Positions 34,534 through 42,840 of a stretch of DNA of 43,335 nucleotides are shown piece by piece. The translations under genes and the position numbers were made by a program. Position 1 is the stretch's first letter. Every line of letters begins with the position of its first letter. This DNA comes from Bacteroidales bacterium UBA2861 (GTDB lineage Bacteria; Bacteroidota; Bacteroidia; Bacteroidales; UBA932), in contig DEFD01000024.1 of NCBI GenBank assembly GCA_002350615.1, positions 185 to 43,519 on the forward strand. The letters are read 5' to 3'. The notes under the pieces were generated by a model that was given only the letters and a program-made list of their open reading frames with translations, ran no database searches and was not told where the DNA came from.

Positions 34534-37500
34534 TTAGAAATTGATATTCAATCCTACATTTATCACTCTCTGAATAGGATAGCCGAGGCCATCGGATCCC
34601 ATCTCCGGGTCCCAAAGTTTGAACTTGCTGAAGCAAAACAGGTTGGACCCGCTGAAATACAGGCGCATATTCTCAATACCGATTATTCTGGTCAGTTTTG
34701 CCGGGAAGGTGTATCCGCATTCAAGCTGTTTAAGCCTTAGGAAGGATCCATCTCTCATGAACCAGGTATTGCGTTTATTGTTGTTCTCAACCATGGTCGG
34801 AGCCAATCTTGGCCAGACAGCATACGCATCCCTGTTGTTTTCGCTCCAGTGCGAATCGGCTATAAACTTAGCCAACTGGTTGTTTCCGATTCTGGAAGAA
34901 GTGTCGAAGAAGGGAGACACATTATTATAACTGATCCAGAATGATTCATTGCCCAAGCCTTGGAAAAAGACTGAGAGGTCAAATCCTTTGAAGCCGTAGG
35001 AGAAGCCAAAGCCGTAAATGATTTCTGGCACCGTAGGATATCCGATCGGAACCATATCAAGTTCATCTATCACTCCGTCCCTGCAGACATCAACATACTT
35101 TATGTCCCCAGCCATATAGTTCCCGAATTGTGCAGGGGAATTAAGAACTTCGTTTTCATCAACGAAGAGGGATTCTGCGATATAGCCCCAAGCCTGGTTG
35201 ACCGAATAACCGATATGTGATTTCCAAGGAGCATTCGGGAAGGAATCTTCCTCATATTTAAGATACTTACTCTTGGCATAGGTGAAATTAGCCCTTACCT
35301 GAAGCCAGGACCTGTTAACAAAAGTTTTGTTGTAATTCAGTTCAACATCCACACCACGGCCTTCCGCCGCTCCTACATTGGCTTCTGGAATCGACGCCAA
35401 TCCCATCGAAGCCGGAATTGCTGAACGGGGCTGCAGGATATTGTCCCTGTATTCATGGTATAACTCTGTGGTCAAGGAAAGTTCATCCTTTATGCCAAGC
35501 TCCAGGGCGATATTTGTCTTGCGGGCCACTTCCCAGCCGACATCAGGATTCTCATACCTGCTTATTGCAATGCCGTTTCTTGAATATCCATTTTCCAGAA
35601 GACCGAAAGCATAGCCATAGGCAGATGAATTCATATTCACCTGACTCAGATAGAGGAAACGATTGGAGCCTATGTCATCGTTCCCGACCAGACCATAGGA
35701 TAGTCTCAACTTAAGGTTTGAGACAATCGGTTTGATGTTTCTGAAAAAAGATTCATTGGACACCACCCAGGCAAGGCCTCCGGCTGGGAAGAAGCCAAAA
35801 CGTTTCTCTTTCGAAAAACGCTCTGAACCGTTATATCCGAAATTGAATTCTGTGAAGTATCTTTTGTCATAATTATAGGTGAAACGGCCCGAGAGACCGA
35901 TATTCCTGTACGGCAATGAAGCTTGCAAGGTGCTGGCATTCGGCTGGTGATTGTTGGTCAATTGATAAACCAGCATTCCACTCACTCCATGCCTGCTGAA
36001 ATCCCGGTTGTAGTTTATTCCTCCTTCGAAATAGGTTTTTGCCGTAACCGTCTTTATCCCTTCGGAATAATTCAAGTAGTCTGTTCCGATGTCAGGATTC
36101 AGACATTCAATCTGCTCCTCACCCTTAAGCGTATTGAAACCCACGTATGAGTAATAATACGGAGTGCAATAGCGGGACATTTCATAATATGATATCCTGT
36201 TAGTGTTCAGGAGCATCCTCGCCGAGAGCCCTTTGGTGATAAAATCGAAATTCCGGGTAAGTTCGAATTGCGCACCCATATTAGCCCTGCCATATTCCTT
36301 ATAACCTTTTGTCATTTCCGCATAAGGATTCAAATAATCTCCCGCCGCATAGTTTCCATATAGAACATGCGTTGCGTATGGGAGCAATTCGGAATCGTAC
36401 TTGGCCGGAAACAAGACCGGGTTAGCCGACATGATCTGACTGTAAGTGGCAGAGCCTCCGTTTGTAGGCCCAGTGTACTCGTCAAAAGTGCCGCTCAGCC
36501 TAATTACAAGTTCTGTGGTTTTGGTAATATCTACGTTTACATTTGAGCGCAGGGTATAAGTGGTAAGGTCTATGTTGTTATTGTAGTTGTTGTCTCCTTC
36601 CACATTCAAGATACCCGAATCTTTCTTGAGCGACGCCGCCACGTAGTATCGTGCCACGGACCCGCCTCCGGAGACATTCAAGTTGAGACGGTGGTTGAGT
36701 GCATAATCTTTCAGCATCAGCTCCCTCCAGTTGGTATAGGGATATTTGTAAGAAGGATGTTTCTTGTCCGTCTTTGCGATTTTTTCCTGCGAATAAAGGG
36801 CTGGAGCAAGGGGATCCCTGGTTTGTATAGCCTCATTGTGAAGGGTCATATATATGACAGGATCGTTAACCAGTTCCACCTCTTGGGTAGGCTGAGAAAC
36901 GGATGTTTCATATCGGATATTGACTTTGGACTTGCCCTTGCGGCCTTCCTTCGTTTTTACCAGAATAACTCCGTTTGCACCACGGGCCCCATACAAGGCT
37001 GTAGCTGTCGCATCCTTCATTACAGAAAAACTTTCTATGTCGTCGGGAGAAAGACGCGCAAGGTCGGTACTTGTCAATTCTATATTGTCAATGAGAATCA
37101 AGGGATTCTTGTTGTTGCCAAAAGTTGTGACGCCCCTCACGAAGAATGAAGCGTCGTCCGCTCCAGGTTCACCAGTGCGCTGGAAAGATATTATCCCGGC
37201 AATATTCCCCGCAAGGGCTGTGGTAAGATTTGAGGCAGGGGCTTTAAGTTGATCTGGCTTTATGGAGGAAACCGCCCCTATCACAGATTCTTTCCTTTGC
37301 TTGCCAAAGGCCACCGCAACAGCTTCTTCCAGGGTCTGGCTGTCTTCAAAAAGGATAGCATTCAATACCCGCGAACCATTGACTGGCTTAACCAGGTCCG
37401 AGTATCCCAGGCAGGAAAACCGGAGCGATGCATCATCCGGGACATTTTCAATTGAATAATTACCATCCTGATCGGTCATAAAGCCTTTCTGAGTGCCGTC

Positions 37501-37956
37501 AATCATCACGACTGCACCAATTATGGGCAACCCCTGCGAATCGATTACCGAGCCTTTGACAGAGCGGCTTTTGCCTCCCGATGCCGGTTTTGTCGTTGGC
37601 GAGGATGGATTTAATGGTTTTGAAGGGGGCGGTGTTTTCACGTTTATCATGATGTACCGGCCCTCAATCTTGTATTCATATTGCGGAGGCATGAAAGCAC
37701 GAAGAGCCTCATCAAGAGTGGCATTTTCCACATTTACACTCACTATCGTGCCAGCATCGACCTGGTCGTCGCTATAAAAAAAATCATAGGATGTCTGCTG
37801 CCGGATGGCGTCAAAAACACGAGACAGCCTCACCCCTTCCATTTTCAAGCTTAAGTGCGGAATCTGGGCCTGGGATACGTTTACTCCTGCAAAAGCCAGG
37901 AACCAGCAGAAGGCCAGCATGAAGAAATATCGCTTCAGCGTTCGTTTCTCTTTCAT
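34534..37956 (-). CDS. SusC/RagA-family TonB-dependent transporter with STN domain (PUL2)
   Basis: This outer-membrane importer is 1140 aa. The signal peptide runs to about residue 31. The STN domain is ~34-107 (LSLKMEGVRLSRVFDAIRQQ, DFFYSDDQV). A Pro/Ser-rich linker (PPPSKPLNPSSPTTKPASGG) precedes the carboxypeptidase-regulatory-like domain (~131-210: VKGSVIDSQGLPIIGAVVMI). The plug includes LARLSPDDIESFSVMKDATA and YGARGANGVILVKTKEG. The barrel ends INVGLNINF. STN plus the sigma/FecR genes directly upstream indicates trans-envelope signalling. It lies 7 bp after fecR. Confidence 0.95.
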   Translation of the reverse strand: MKEKRTLKRYFFMLAFCWFLAFAGVNVSQAQIPHLSLKMEGVRLSRVFDAIRQQTSYDFFYSDDQVDAGTIVSVNVENATLDEALRAFMPPQYEYKIEGRYIMINVKTPPPSKPLNPSSPTTKPASGGKSRSVKGSVIDSQGLPIIGAVVMIDGTQKGFMTDQDGNYSIENVPDDASLRFSCLGYSDLVKPVNGSRVLNAILFEDSQTLEEAVAVAFGKQRKESVIGAVSSIKPDQLKAPASNLTTALAGNIAGIISFQRTGEPGADDASFFVRGVTTFGNNKNPLILIDNIELTSTDLARLSPDDIESFSVMKDATATALYGARGANGVILVKTKEGRKGKSKVNIRYETSVSQPTQEVELVNDPVIYMTLHNEAIQTRDPLAPALYSQEKIAKTDKKHPSYKYPYTNWRELMLKDYALNHRLNLNVSGGGSVARYYVAASLKKDSGILNVEGDNNYNNNIDLTTYTLRSNVNVDITKTTELVIRLSGTFDEYTGPTNGGSATYSQIMSANPVLFPAKYDSELLPYATHVLYGNYAAGDYLNPYAEMTKGYKEYGRANMGAQFELTRNFDFITKGLSARMLLNTNRISYYEMSRYCTPYYYSYVGFNTLKGEEQIECLNPDIGTDYLNYSEGIKTVTAKTYFEGGINYNRDFSRHGVSGMLVYQLTNNHQPNASTLQASLPYRNIGLSGRFTYNYDKRYFTEFNFGYNGSERFSKEKRFGFFPAGGLAWVVSNESFFRNIKPIVSNLKLRLSYGLVGNDDIGSNRFLYLSQVNMNSSAYGYAFGLLENGYSRNGIAISRYENPDVGWEVARKTNIALELGIKDELSLTTELYHEYRDNILQPRSAIPASMGLASIPEANVGAAEGRGVDVELNYNKTFVNRSWLQVRANFTYAKSKYLKYEEDSFPNAPWKSHIGYSVNQAWGYIAESLFVDENEVLNSPAQFGNYMAGDIKYVDVCRDGVIDELDMVPIGYPTVPEIIYGFGFSYGFKGFDLSVFFQGLGNESFWISYNNVSPFFDTSSRIGNNQLAKFIADSHWSENNRDAYAVWPRLAPTMVENNNKRNTWFMRDGSFLRLKQLECGYTFPAKLTRIIGIENMRLYFSGSNLFCFSKFKLWDPEMGSDGLGYPIQRVINVGLNINF

Positions 37957-37963
37957 TTTCTTT

Positions 37964-39121
37964 TCAATAAAGCGTTATCGTATCTCCCTCTTTCTTGCAC
38001 TTGATATCTGCCACCATCTGAATTCTATCAAGGAGGAAATCCAGTTCGCGTTTTTTTTCAGCGCTACCGGAAAAATGCATTCCAGCTATATCCGGACGCT
38101 TATACTCTATCTTGAAATTATACCAACGAGAGAGTTGGTCAAAAATCTCCTCGAGAGTCTGGTTGCGGAACATGAAGATTCCGTTGCGCCAGGATGTGTA
38201 AACATCAGTATCTACTTCGCTGATTGTCATTTGCCCGGAGACTGGATTATAGGACAATTGTTCAGATGGACACAAGCTGACCGATTCTCCACTTGAGTTC
38301 AGATGCACGTCAACCCTCCCTTCTACCAAAGTAGTCCTGACCAGCGAGCCGATAGAACGGGTATTTATATTGAAACTTGTGCCCTTTACTTCCACACTCA
38401 TTCCGTTCACTTCAACAATAAACGGTTCCCCGGTGTGTACGATCTCGAAAAAGGCCTCTCCCGTGAGATGCACCTTTCTGGGACCCTCTGTAAAACGGTC
38501 TGGAAAGACCAGTTGGGTTTCAGAATTCAGATATACTTTGCTTCCGTCTGCGAGCAGAATACTGTATTCGCCACCTTTAGGCACCGACAGTATCTGGTTT
38601 TCAGGTTTCATCTTTGTCTTTACTGAAGGCTGGGCGATCTGTTCGACTGAGAGGGTCCCTTCCTTCTGACTGTTGGAAACCACGGTGCCACGTTCGTCTT
38701 TCAAGATAAAATCTTCTTTCAATGGTATTATCTCACCTTTCGAAGTATTCAGATACGCTATTTTATCCCCTACCTGGAAATGAGACGGCTGCACAAAAGA
38801 ATCGCCTCTACGGGAGAAAAAGGGCACAAGCAGGAATAACGTGGCAAGGACCGCAACTGCCGCGATTGCTACCAACTTCCAGCTACGTCTTAATAAGACG
38901 CCTCGGGATTTCTGTTTAAAATTCAGTATGGCGGCAATTTCGCGATATGCTTCTTCCTTGCGGAAACTGTCATCTGACAGCATTTCCTCTCCACACATTA
39001 TCTTGTACGCTGCTTGGTTGCCTGGCATCTTAAGCCAATTTCCAAACCGCGCATCAGACTCTGGAAGATCCCCGCAAAGGACATCTTTCAGTATCTCCAT
39101 ATCAAAATCTTTAATAATCAT
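37964..39121 (-). CDS. FecR-family anti-sigma factor (PUL2)
   Basis: The product is a 385-aa inner-membrane anti-sigma factor. The cytoplasmic N-terminal region is ~1-78. One membrane helix is at about 82-102 (LVAIAAVAVLATLFLLVPFF). The periplasmic FecR domain includes LSVPKGGEYSILLADGSKVY, LNSETQLVFPDRF and GEAFFEIVHTGEPFIVEVNG. A C-terminal STN-like region follows (WRNGIFMFRNQTLEEIFDQL). It is 8 bp downstream of the ECF sigma gene it should control. It is longer than the PUL1 FecR owing to a longer periplasmic section (~105-190). Confidence 0.93.
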   Translation of the reverse strand: MIIKDFDMEILKDVLCGDLPESDARFGNWLKMPGNQAAYKIMCGEEMLSDDSFRKEEAYREIAAILNFKQKSRGVLLRRSWKLVAIAAVAVLATLFLLVPFFSRRGDSFVQPSHFQVGDKIAYLNTSKGEIIPLKEDFILKDERGTVVSNSQKEGTLSVEQIAQPSVKTKMKPENQILSVPKGGEYSILLADGSKVYLNSETQLVFPDRFTEGPRKVHLTGEAFFEIVHTGEPFIVEVNGMSVEVKGTSFNINTRSIGSLVRTTLVEGRVDVHLNSSGESVSLCPSEQLSYNPVSGQMTISEVDTDVYTSWRNGIFMFRNQTLEEIFDQLSRWYNFKIEYKRPDIAGMHFSGSAEKKRELDFLLDRIQMVADIKCKKEGDTITLY

Positions 39122-39129
39122 ATCTGCTA

Positions 39130-39657
39130 CTAACTGACTTTCTTCCTGAGCAAACGGTAAGCTTTGGACACTTGTACCTTTACTGTGTTCTCAGAAATGC
39201 CGTATTGATTCGCTATCTCCGAGTATGATTTTTTCTGAATCTTTGCAGCCACAAAGATATCTTTGCAGCGCTGCGGGAGCTGGTCTATCGCCTTATTCAG
39301 AATGGCTGTAAGTTCGCCAAGAGTCTCGGCATCGGCATCATTTACGTCCACCAAGTCAAGATTGATTTCGTACTCTCCAACCACTTTTTTCGTATCCCGT
39401 ATATGGTTCATGGACGCATTGAACACCGCCCTGAATGCATAGGTTTTGAAAGAGAGGGCATTAAACTCAAGATAATGTCTCTTTTCCCAATAGCGGATAA
39501 AGAATTCCTGGACAATGTCCTTCGCCACGGCAGGATCGGCAGTCATCATCTTCGCGAAAACAAACAGACGGTCACAGTAAATGTTAAACACCTTATGGAA
39601 GGCGTCTTCATTGTTATTCCTGATCTGTTCAAAAAGGTTATTGTCTGTATTATTCAT
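39130..39657 (-). CDS. ECF (FecI-like) RNA polymerase sigma factor (PUL2)
   Basis: This ECF sigma factor is 175 aa from the start MNNTDNNLFEQIRNNNEDAF. Region 2 covers ~18-70 (LFVFAKMMTADPAVAKDIVQ, EFFIRYWEKRHY) and region 4 ~120-172 (LPQRCKDIFVAAKIQKKSYS, ISENTVKVQVSKAYRLLRKK). It leads the PUL2 operon, followed at 8 bp by fecR. Alternative in-frame ATGs at 39669 and 39687 would add 4 or 10 residues. The upstream region holds a degenerate TAATATTTG and, further up, two 35-bp hairpin repeats. Confidence 0.92.
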   Translation of the reverse strand: MNNTDNNLFEQIRNNNEDAFHKVFNIYCDRLFVFAKMMTADPAVAKDIVQEFFIRYWEKRHYLEFNALSFKTYAFRAVFNASMNHIRDTKKVVGEYEINLDLVDVNDADAETLGELTAILNKAIDQLPQRCKDIFVAAKIQKKSYSEIANQYGISENTVKVQVSKAYRLLRKKVS

Positions 39658-39754
39658 CAGGGACAACATAGTACATCCTATAAACACATCAAATATTAAA
39701 AAGTATTATAATGGAAGAATCTTTTTTACAGCAATCCTTTCACGGGCAATAAAC

Positions 39755-39840
39755 GTGCAAGGTGTCCCTGGATTCGGGACACCTGACACGAAATCGGCCA
39801 TTTTTGTGCAAGGTGTCCGCAATTTCGGGACACCTGACAC
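39755..39840. repeat. Two hairpin repeats with 51-bp period (family A)
   Basis: Two 35-bp copies (39755-39789 and 39806-39840) both begin GTGCAAGGTGTCC and end GGACACCTGACAC. Each can fold as a hairpin with an AGGTGTCC/GGACACCT stem and an outer GTG/CAC pair. They are separated by 16 bp, so the period is 51 bp. They lie between the enolase terminator and the PUL2 sigma gene. Bases in the loops differ while the stems are the same. Confidence 0.85.
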
Positions 39841-39852
39841 ACCGTGATGAGC

Positions 39853-39887
39853 AAAAAAAAGAGACCGGCAGCAGTCCTGTCGGTCTC
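39853..39887 (-). terminator. Rho-independent terminator of enolase gene
   Basis: Read on the minus strand, GAGACCG (39887-39881) pairs with CGGTCTC (39867-39861) around a 13-base loop and is followed by eight T residues (39860-39853). It lies 66 bp after the eno stop codon. The run of T after the stem at 39888 on the plus strand makes it possibly bidirectional. Confidence 0.85.
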
Positions 39888-39952
39888 CTTTTTACATAGT
39901 GCCTTCTGTCCAGCTGGACGCCCGGCACCGCTGAGTAAATCTGCCTACGCGA

Positions 39953-41263
39953 TTAGCGAAGCTTCTTGTAACCGTACTGGCAGGTATCGCCGAGCTCCTG
40001 CTCGATCTTCATCAGACGGTTGTACTTGCAGATACGGTCGGTACGGCTCAGCGAACCGGTCTTGATCTGACCGCTGTTGGTAGCGACTGCGATGTCGGCG
40101 ATGGTGGTGTCCTCGGTTTCGCCGGAACGGTGGCTCGTGACGGTGGTGTAGCCATGACGGTGTGCCATCTCGATGGCGTCGAGGGTCTCGGTGAGGGAAC
40201 CGATCTGGTTCACCTTGATGAGAATGCTGTTGCCAGCGCCCATCTCGATACCCTTCTGGAGGTACTTCACGTTGGTCACGAAGAGGTCGTCACCTACGAG
40301 CTGGCAGCGGTCGCCGATAGCCTTGGTGAGCTTCACCCAGCCTTCCCAGTCTTCCTCGCTGAGGCCGTCCTCGATGGAGTCGATAGGATACTTGGTGATG
40401 AGTTTCTCAAGGTATTTGATCTGCTGCTCGGTGCTGAGCCTCTTGCCCTTAGGATCCTTCTTCTTGCCGTCCTTGAGCTGCTTGTAGTCATAGTAGAACT
40501 TGCCGTCCTCGCCCTTGAAGCAGAACTCGGAAGCTGCGCAGTCCATAGCGATGGTGATGTCCTTACCGGGCTCGAGACCTGCGTTCTTGATAGCCTCGAT
40601 GATGCAGTCGAGAGCGTCGTCGATTCCTTTGAGTGCGGGAGCGAAACCGCCTTCGTCACCTACTGCGGTGGAGCATCCGCGGCCCTTGAGGACCTTCTGG
40701 AGAGCGTGGAAAACCTCTGCGCCCATGCGTACGGCCTCAGCCTCGTTGGGAGCGCCGACCGGACGGATCATGAATTCCTGGAATGCGATGGGAGCGTCGG
40801 AGTGGGCGCCGCCATTGATGATGTTCATCATGGGAACGGGAAGCACGTAGGTGTTGGTGCCGCCGATATACCTGTAAAGAGGCATGTCAAGATAGTTTGC
40901 AGCTGCGTGAGCCACTGCGAGGCTTACGCCGAGGATGGCGTTTGCGCCGAGTTTGCTCTTGGTGGGAGTGCCGTCGAGTTCGATCATAGTCTTGTCGATA
41001 GCCCTCTGCTCGAGTGCGCTCATGCCCACGATAGCGGGTGCGATGACATCGTTCACATTGGCAACGGCTTTGAGCACGCCCTTGCCGCCGTAGCGTTTCT
41101 TGTCGCCGTCGCGAAGCTCAAGAGCCTCGTTTTCACCGGTGGATGCTCCCGAAGGAACAGCTGCTACACCTTTGATACCGCTTTCGAGTACGACCTCGAC
41201 TTCTACTGTAGGATTTCCTCTTGAATCGAGGATTTCACGTCCTGTAACTTGAACAATTCTCAT
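39953..41263 (-). CDS. eno: Enolase (phosphopyruvate hydratase)
   Basis: This glycolytic enzyme converts 2-phosphoglycerate to phosphoenolpyruvate in the cytoplasm and is Mg2+-dependent. It is 436 aa, the normal length. Catalytic Glu204 lies in VGDEGGFAP and the general base Lys350 in SILIKVNQIG. Metal ligands are probably Asp241 (AMDCAASEF) and Glu298 (SIEDGL), with a third at Asp325/326. The signature SHRSGETEDTTIADIAVA is intact. A Lys-rich insertion (KDGKKKDPKGKRL, ~265-277) is present. It is transcribed alone, from a promoter shared face-to-face with the divergent EamA gene, and ends at a clear terminator. Confidence 0.98.
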   Translation of the reverse strand: MRIVQVTGREILDSRGNPTVEVEVVLESGIKGVAAVPSGASTGENEALELRDGDKKRYGGKGVLKAVANVNDVIAPAIVGMSALEQRAIDKTMIELDGTPTKSKLGANAILGVSLAVAHAAANYLDMPLYRYIGGTNTYVLPVPMMNIINGGAHSDAPIAFQEFMIRPVGAPNEAEAVRMGAEVFHALQKVLKGRGCSTAVGDEGGFAPALKGIDDALDCIIEAIKNAGLEPGKDITIAMDCAASEFCFKGEDGKFYYDYKQLKDGKKKDPKGKRLSTEQQIKYLEKLITKYPIDSIEDGLSEEDWEGWVKLTKAIGDRCQLVGDDLFVTNVKYLQKGIEMGAGNSILIKVNQIGSLTETLDAIEMAHRHGYTTVTSHRSGETEDTTIADIAVATNSGQIKTGSLSRTDRICKYNRLMKIEQELGDTCQYGYKKLR

Positions 41264-41305
41264 AATTTTTATACTAAATCAATGAATTTTTGCCAAAAAG
41301 CGGTA

Positions 41306-41340
41306 CAAAAATACTAATTTATATTGATAATTGAGCAAAA
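41306..41340 (-). promoter_or_regulatory. Promoter of eno
   Basis: TATTTTTG (41313-41306, minus strand) matches TAnnTTTG. TTTTG lies 22 bases further upstream (41340-41336), slightly beyond the usual 19-21. The leader would be about 38 bases. The -33 region overlaps that of the divergent EamA gene. Confidence 0.6.
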
Positions 41341-41362
41341 TCCTTGTAATTGTCTATCTTTG
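41331..41362 (+). promoter_or_regulatory. Promoter of the EamA transporter gene
   Basis: TTG at 41331-41333 is followed after 21 bases by TATCTTTG (41355-41362), matching the Bacteroidetes promoter pattern. The box ends 12 bases before the ATG at 41375, giving a leader of about nine bases. Confidence 0.65.
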
Positions 41363-41374
41363 CGGCTTCATATT

Positions 41375-42277
41375 ATGGACAGGAGCAAAGCTACAGGTCA
41401 TATCGCCATTGCAGGAGCCTACACGATATTCGGTCTCAATATCGTGTTCTGTAAAGATATAGCAAATGCAGAGGCCATTTCTCCGATGCTGCTGTTCACG
41501 CTGAGGGCCTTCGGCGCCAGCATCCTTTTCTGGATCCTGTCATTCTTCCTCCCCCGTGAAAAAGTCAGCCGGGCGGATTTCTGGAAGATAGCAGCCGCGT
41601 CGGTGATAGGGCTGTTCATCCCGCAATATACATTCCTTCAGGCCATTACGATGGCTTCGCCGATCGATACCGCCATTCTTAGCACCCTCGGGCCGATATT
41701 CACGATGTTCTTTGCATATTTCTTCCAGAAAGAACCTATCAGCCTGAAAAAGGCAGGTGGCGTGATGATCAGCCTTGCCGGCGTACTTTTCCTGATTTTC
41801 AATTCAGTCCATGCAGGCGGAGTTGCGGCGACCTCTCCGGCAGGGATAATCCTGCTGCTTGTAAACTGCCTCAGTTTCGCCTTGTATCTCGGCCTTTTCC
41901 GGCCGCTGATATCCAGATACAGCGTGGTCACATTCATGAAATGGACTTTCCTGGTGTCCCTCCTGGTGTCGCTGCCTTTTTCCGCGGGTGAACTTCTGAG
42001 AATCGGTTCACTGGAAATGCCGGGGAAAGTGGCATTGGAAATCGGATATCTCATTTTCTTCGCCACTTTCGTGGCATATTTTCTCATTCCTTTCGCACAA
42101 CAGAGGCTGAGGCCGACCCTGGTCAGCATGTACACCTACCTGCAGCCGATAATCGCCGCCGTTGTGAGCATCTCCTCAGGGATGGACAGCCTTAACTGGC
42201 AGAAGATCCTCGCCACCATACTCATTGTCGGTGGAGTAATCATGGTGAGCCGCAGCCGCGCCGCCGGGCAGGGATAA
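41375..42277 (+). CDS. EamA/DMT-superfamily transporter
   Basis: The product is an inner-membrane permease of the drug/metabolite transporter superfamily, 300 aa with about ten hydrophobic segments arranged as two EamA repeats. The first begins GAYTIFGLNIVFCKDIANAE and the second LLLVNCLSFALYLGLFRPLI. It ends YLQPIIAAVVSISSGMDSLN, then ATILIVGGVIMVSRSRAAG. The substrate is unknown (amino acids, nucleosides or other metabolites in known members). The start MDRSKATGHIAIAG at 41375 is chosen over an in-frame TTG at 41324, which lies inside the promoter region. Confidence 0.9.
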   Translation: MDRSKATGHIAIAGAYTIFGLNIVFCKDIANAEAISPMLLFTLRAFGASILFWILSFFLPREKVSRADFWKIAAASVIGLFIPQYTFLQAITMASPIDTAILSTLGPIFTMFFAYFFQKEPISLKKAGGVMISLAGVLFLIFNSVHAGGVAATSPAGIILLLVNCLSFALYLGLFRPLISRYSVVTFMKWTFLVSLLVSLPFSAGELLRIGSLEMPGKVALEIGYLIFFATFVAYFLIPFAQQRLRPTLVSMYTYLQPIIAAVVSISSGMDSLNWQKILATILIVGGVIMVSRSRAAGQG

Positions 42278-42294
42278 CATTTCCCACGCCCATT

Positions 42295-42343
42295 CCCCTC
42301 TCCCGTATGTGAAACAGCCGGATTCTCACACGGGATGGAGGGG
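42295..42343 (+). terminator. Long imperfect hairpin after the EamA gene
   Basis: Seventeen bases after the stop codon, CCCCTCTCCCGTATGTGA can pair with the segment ending GGGATGGAGGGG (stem of about 16 pairs with small bulges). No T-run follows, so termination is only suggested. Confidence 0.45.
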
Positions 42344-42344
42344 C

Positions 42345-42431
42345 GTCTGTGAGGAAGAGGCTCTGACATCCGCTACCGCCACGCGCATGGCCCACGCAAA
42401 AAACTACGTCAGAGCCTCTCCCTCCACAGAC
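42345..42431. repeat. Near-perfect 23-bp inverted repeat with 40-base loop
   Basis: The left arm 42345-42367 (GTCTGTGAGG, then AAGAGGCTCTGAC) is the reverse complement of the right arm 42408-42431 except for one mismatch and one extra base. The inner 11 bp, GAGGCTCTGAC/GTCAGAGCCTC, are perfect. The loop has no evident coding. It could be a structured RNA, a terminator or a small palindromic mobile element. Confidence 0.75.
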
Positions 42432-42507
42432 TCACTTTTCGGCACCTTTCTCCACGCTGGGGGGACCATCTCACTCAGCGAACATTTGCAGACGACCGGT
42501 TGAGACT

Positions 42508-42642
42508 GGGGAGACCTGCCGAAAGTTGGACCGTCTCCCCAATTTCAGGGCAGTTTTCGGGGAGACCTGCCGAAAGTTGGACCGTCTCCCCAATTTCAGG
42601 GCTCTTTTCGGGGAGACCTGCCAAAAGTTGGACCGTCTCCCC
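42508..42642. repeat. Three hairpin repeats with 51-bp period (family B)
   Basis: Three 33-bp copies (42508-42540, 42559-42591, 42610-42642) begin GGGGAGACCTGCC and end GACCGTCTCCCC. Each forms a GGGGAGAC/GTCTCCCC stem around a 17-base loop. Spacers of 18 bp (AATTTCAGGGCAGTTTTC and a two-base variant) give an exact 51-bp period. The copies differ by a single base in the loop of the third. Short frames run through the repeats on both strands because 51 is a multiple of three; I do not consider them genes. Confidence 0.9.
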
Positions 42643-42686
42643 AAAAAACGGCCCAAAATGCGTGTGCAAAGGCTGCTTCTGGCAAG

Positions 42687-42797
42687 CCTGATAAGTAACA
42701 CGCTGAACATTAGCGTTTTAACACAAGTCGCTCCCCCTCGTTCATAACGGGAGCGGAACCACTCAATTTCCTAACAATCAGCCTGTTACGTATCAGG
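42687..42797. mobile_element. 111-bp MITE-like element with terminal inverted repeats
   Basis: The left end CCTGATAAGTAACACGCTGA (42687-42706) and the reverse complement of 42778-42797, CCTGATACGTAACAGGCTGA, agree at 18 of 20 positions. The similarity continues inward (TTAG after three bases). A smaller hairpin, CGCTCCC/GGGAGCG (42729-42755), lies in the centre. No target duplication is obvious and it has no coding capacity, so a non-autonomous element is an inference. Confidence 0.6.
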
Positions 42798-42840
42798 TGA
42801 ATAGACCGTCGTACCGGCTGCGGGGAAACCCTCCCCCGTC

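Noticed and set aside
39755..39840. CRISPR array
   Set aside because: Only two copies with a 16-bp gap, strongly palindromic, and no cas genes nearby; spacers of this size do not fit CRISPR.
40130..41224. 364-aa plus-strand open frame
   Set aside because: It lies entirely antisense to the highly conserved enolase gene and resembles no family; it is a codon-bias shadow.
42508..42642. CRISPR array or repeat-protein gene
   Set aside because: The 18-bp spacers are nearly identical to each other, and the frames through the array are open on both strands only because 51 is divisible by three; no start or coding context supports a gene.
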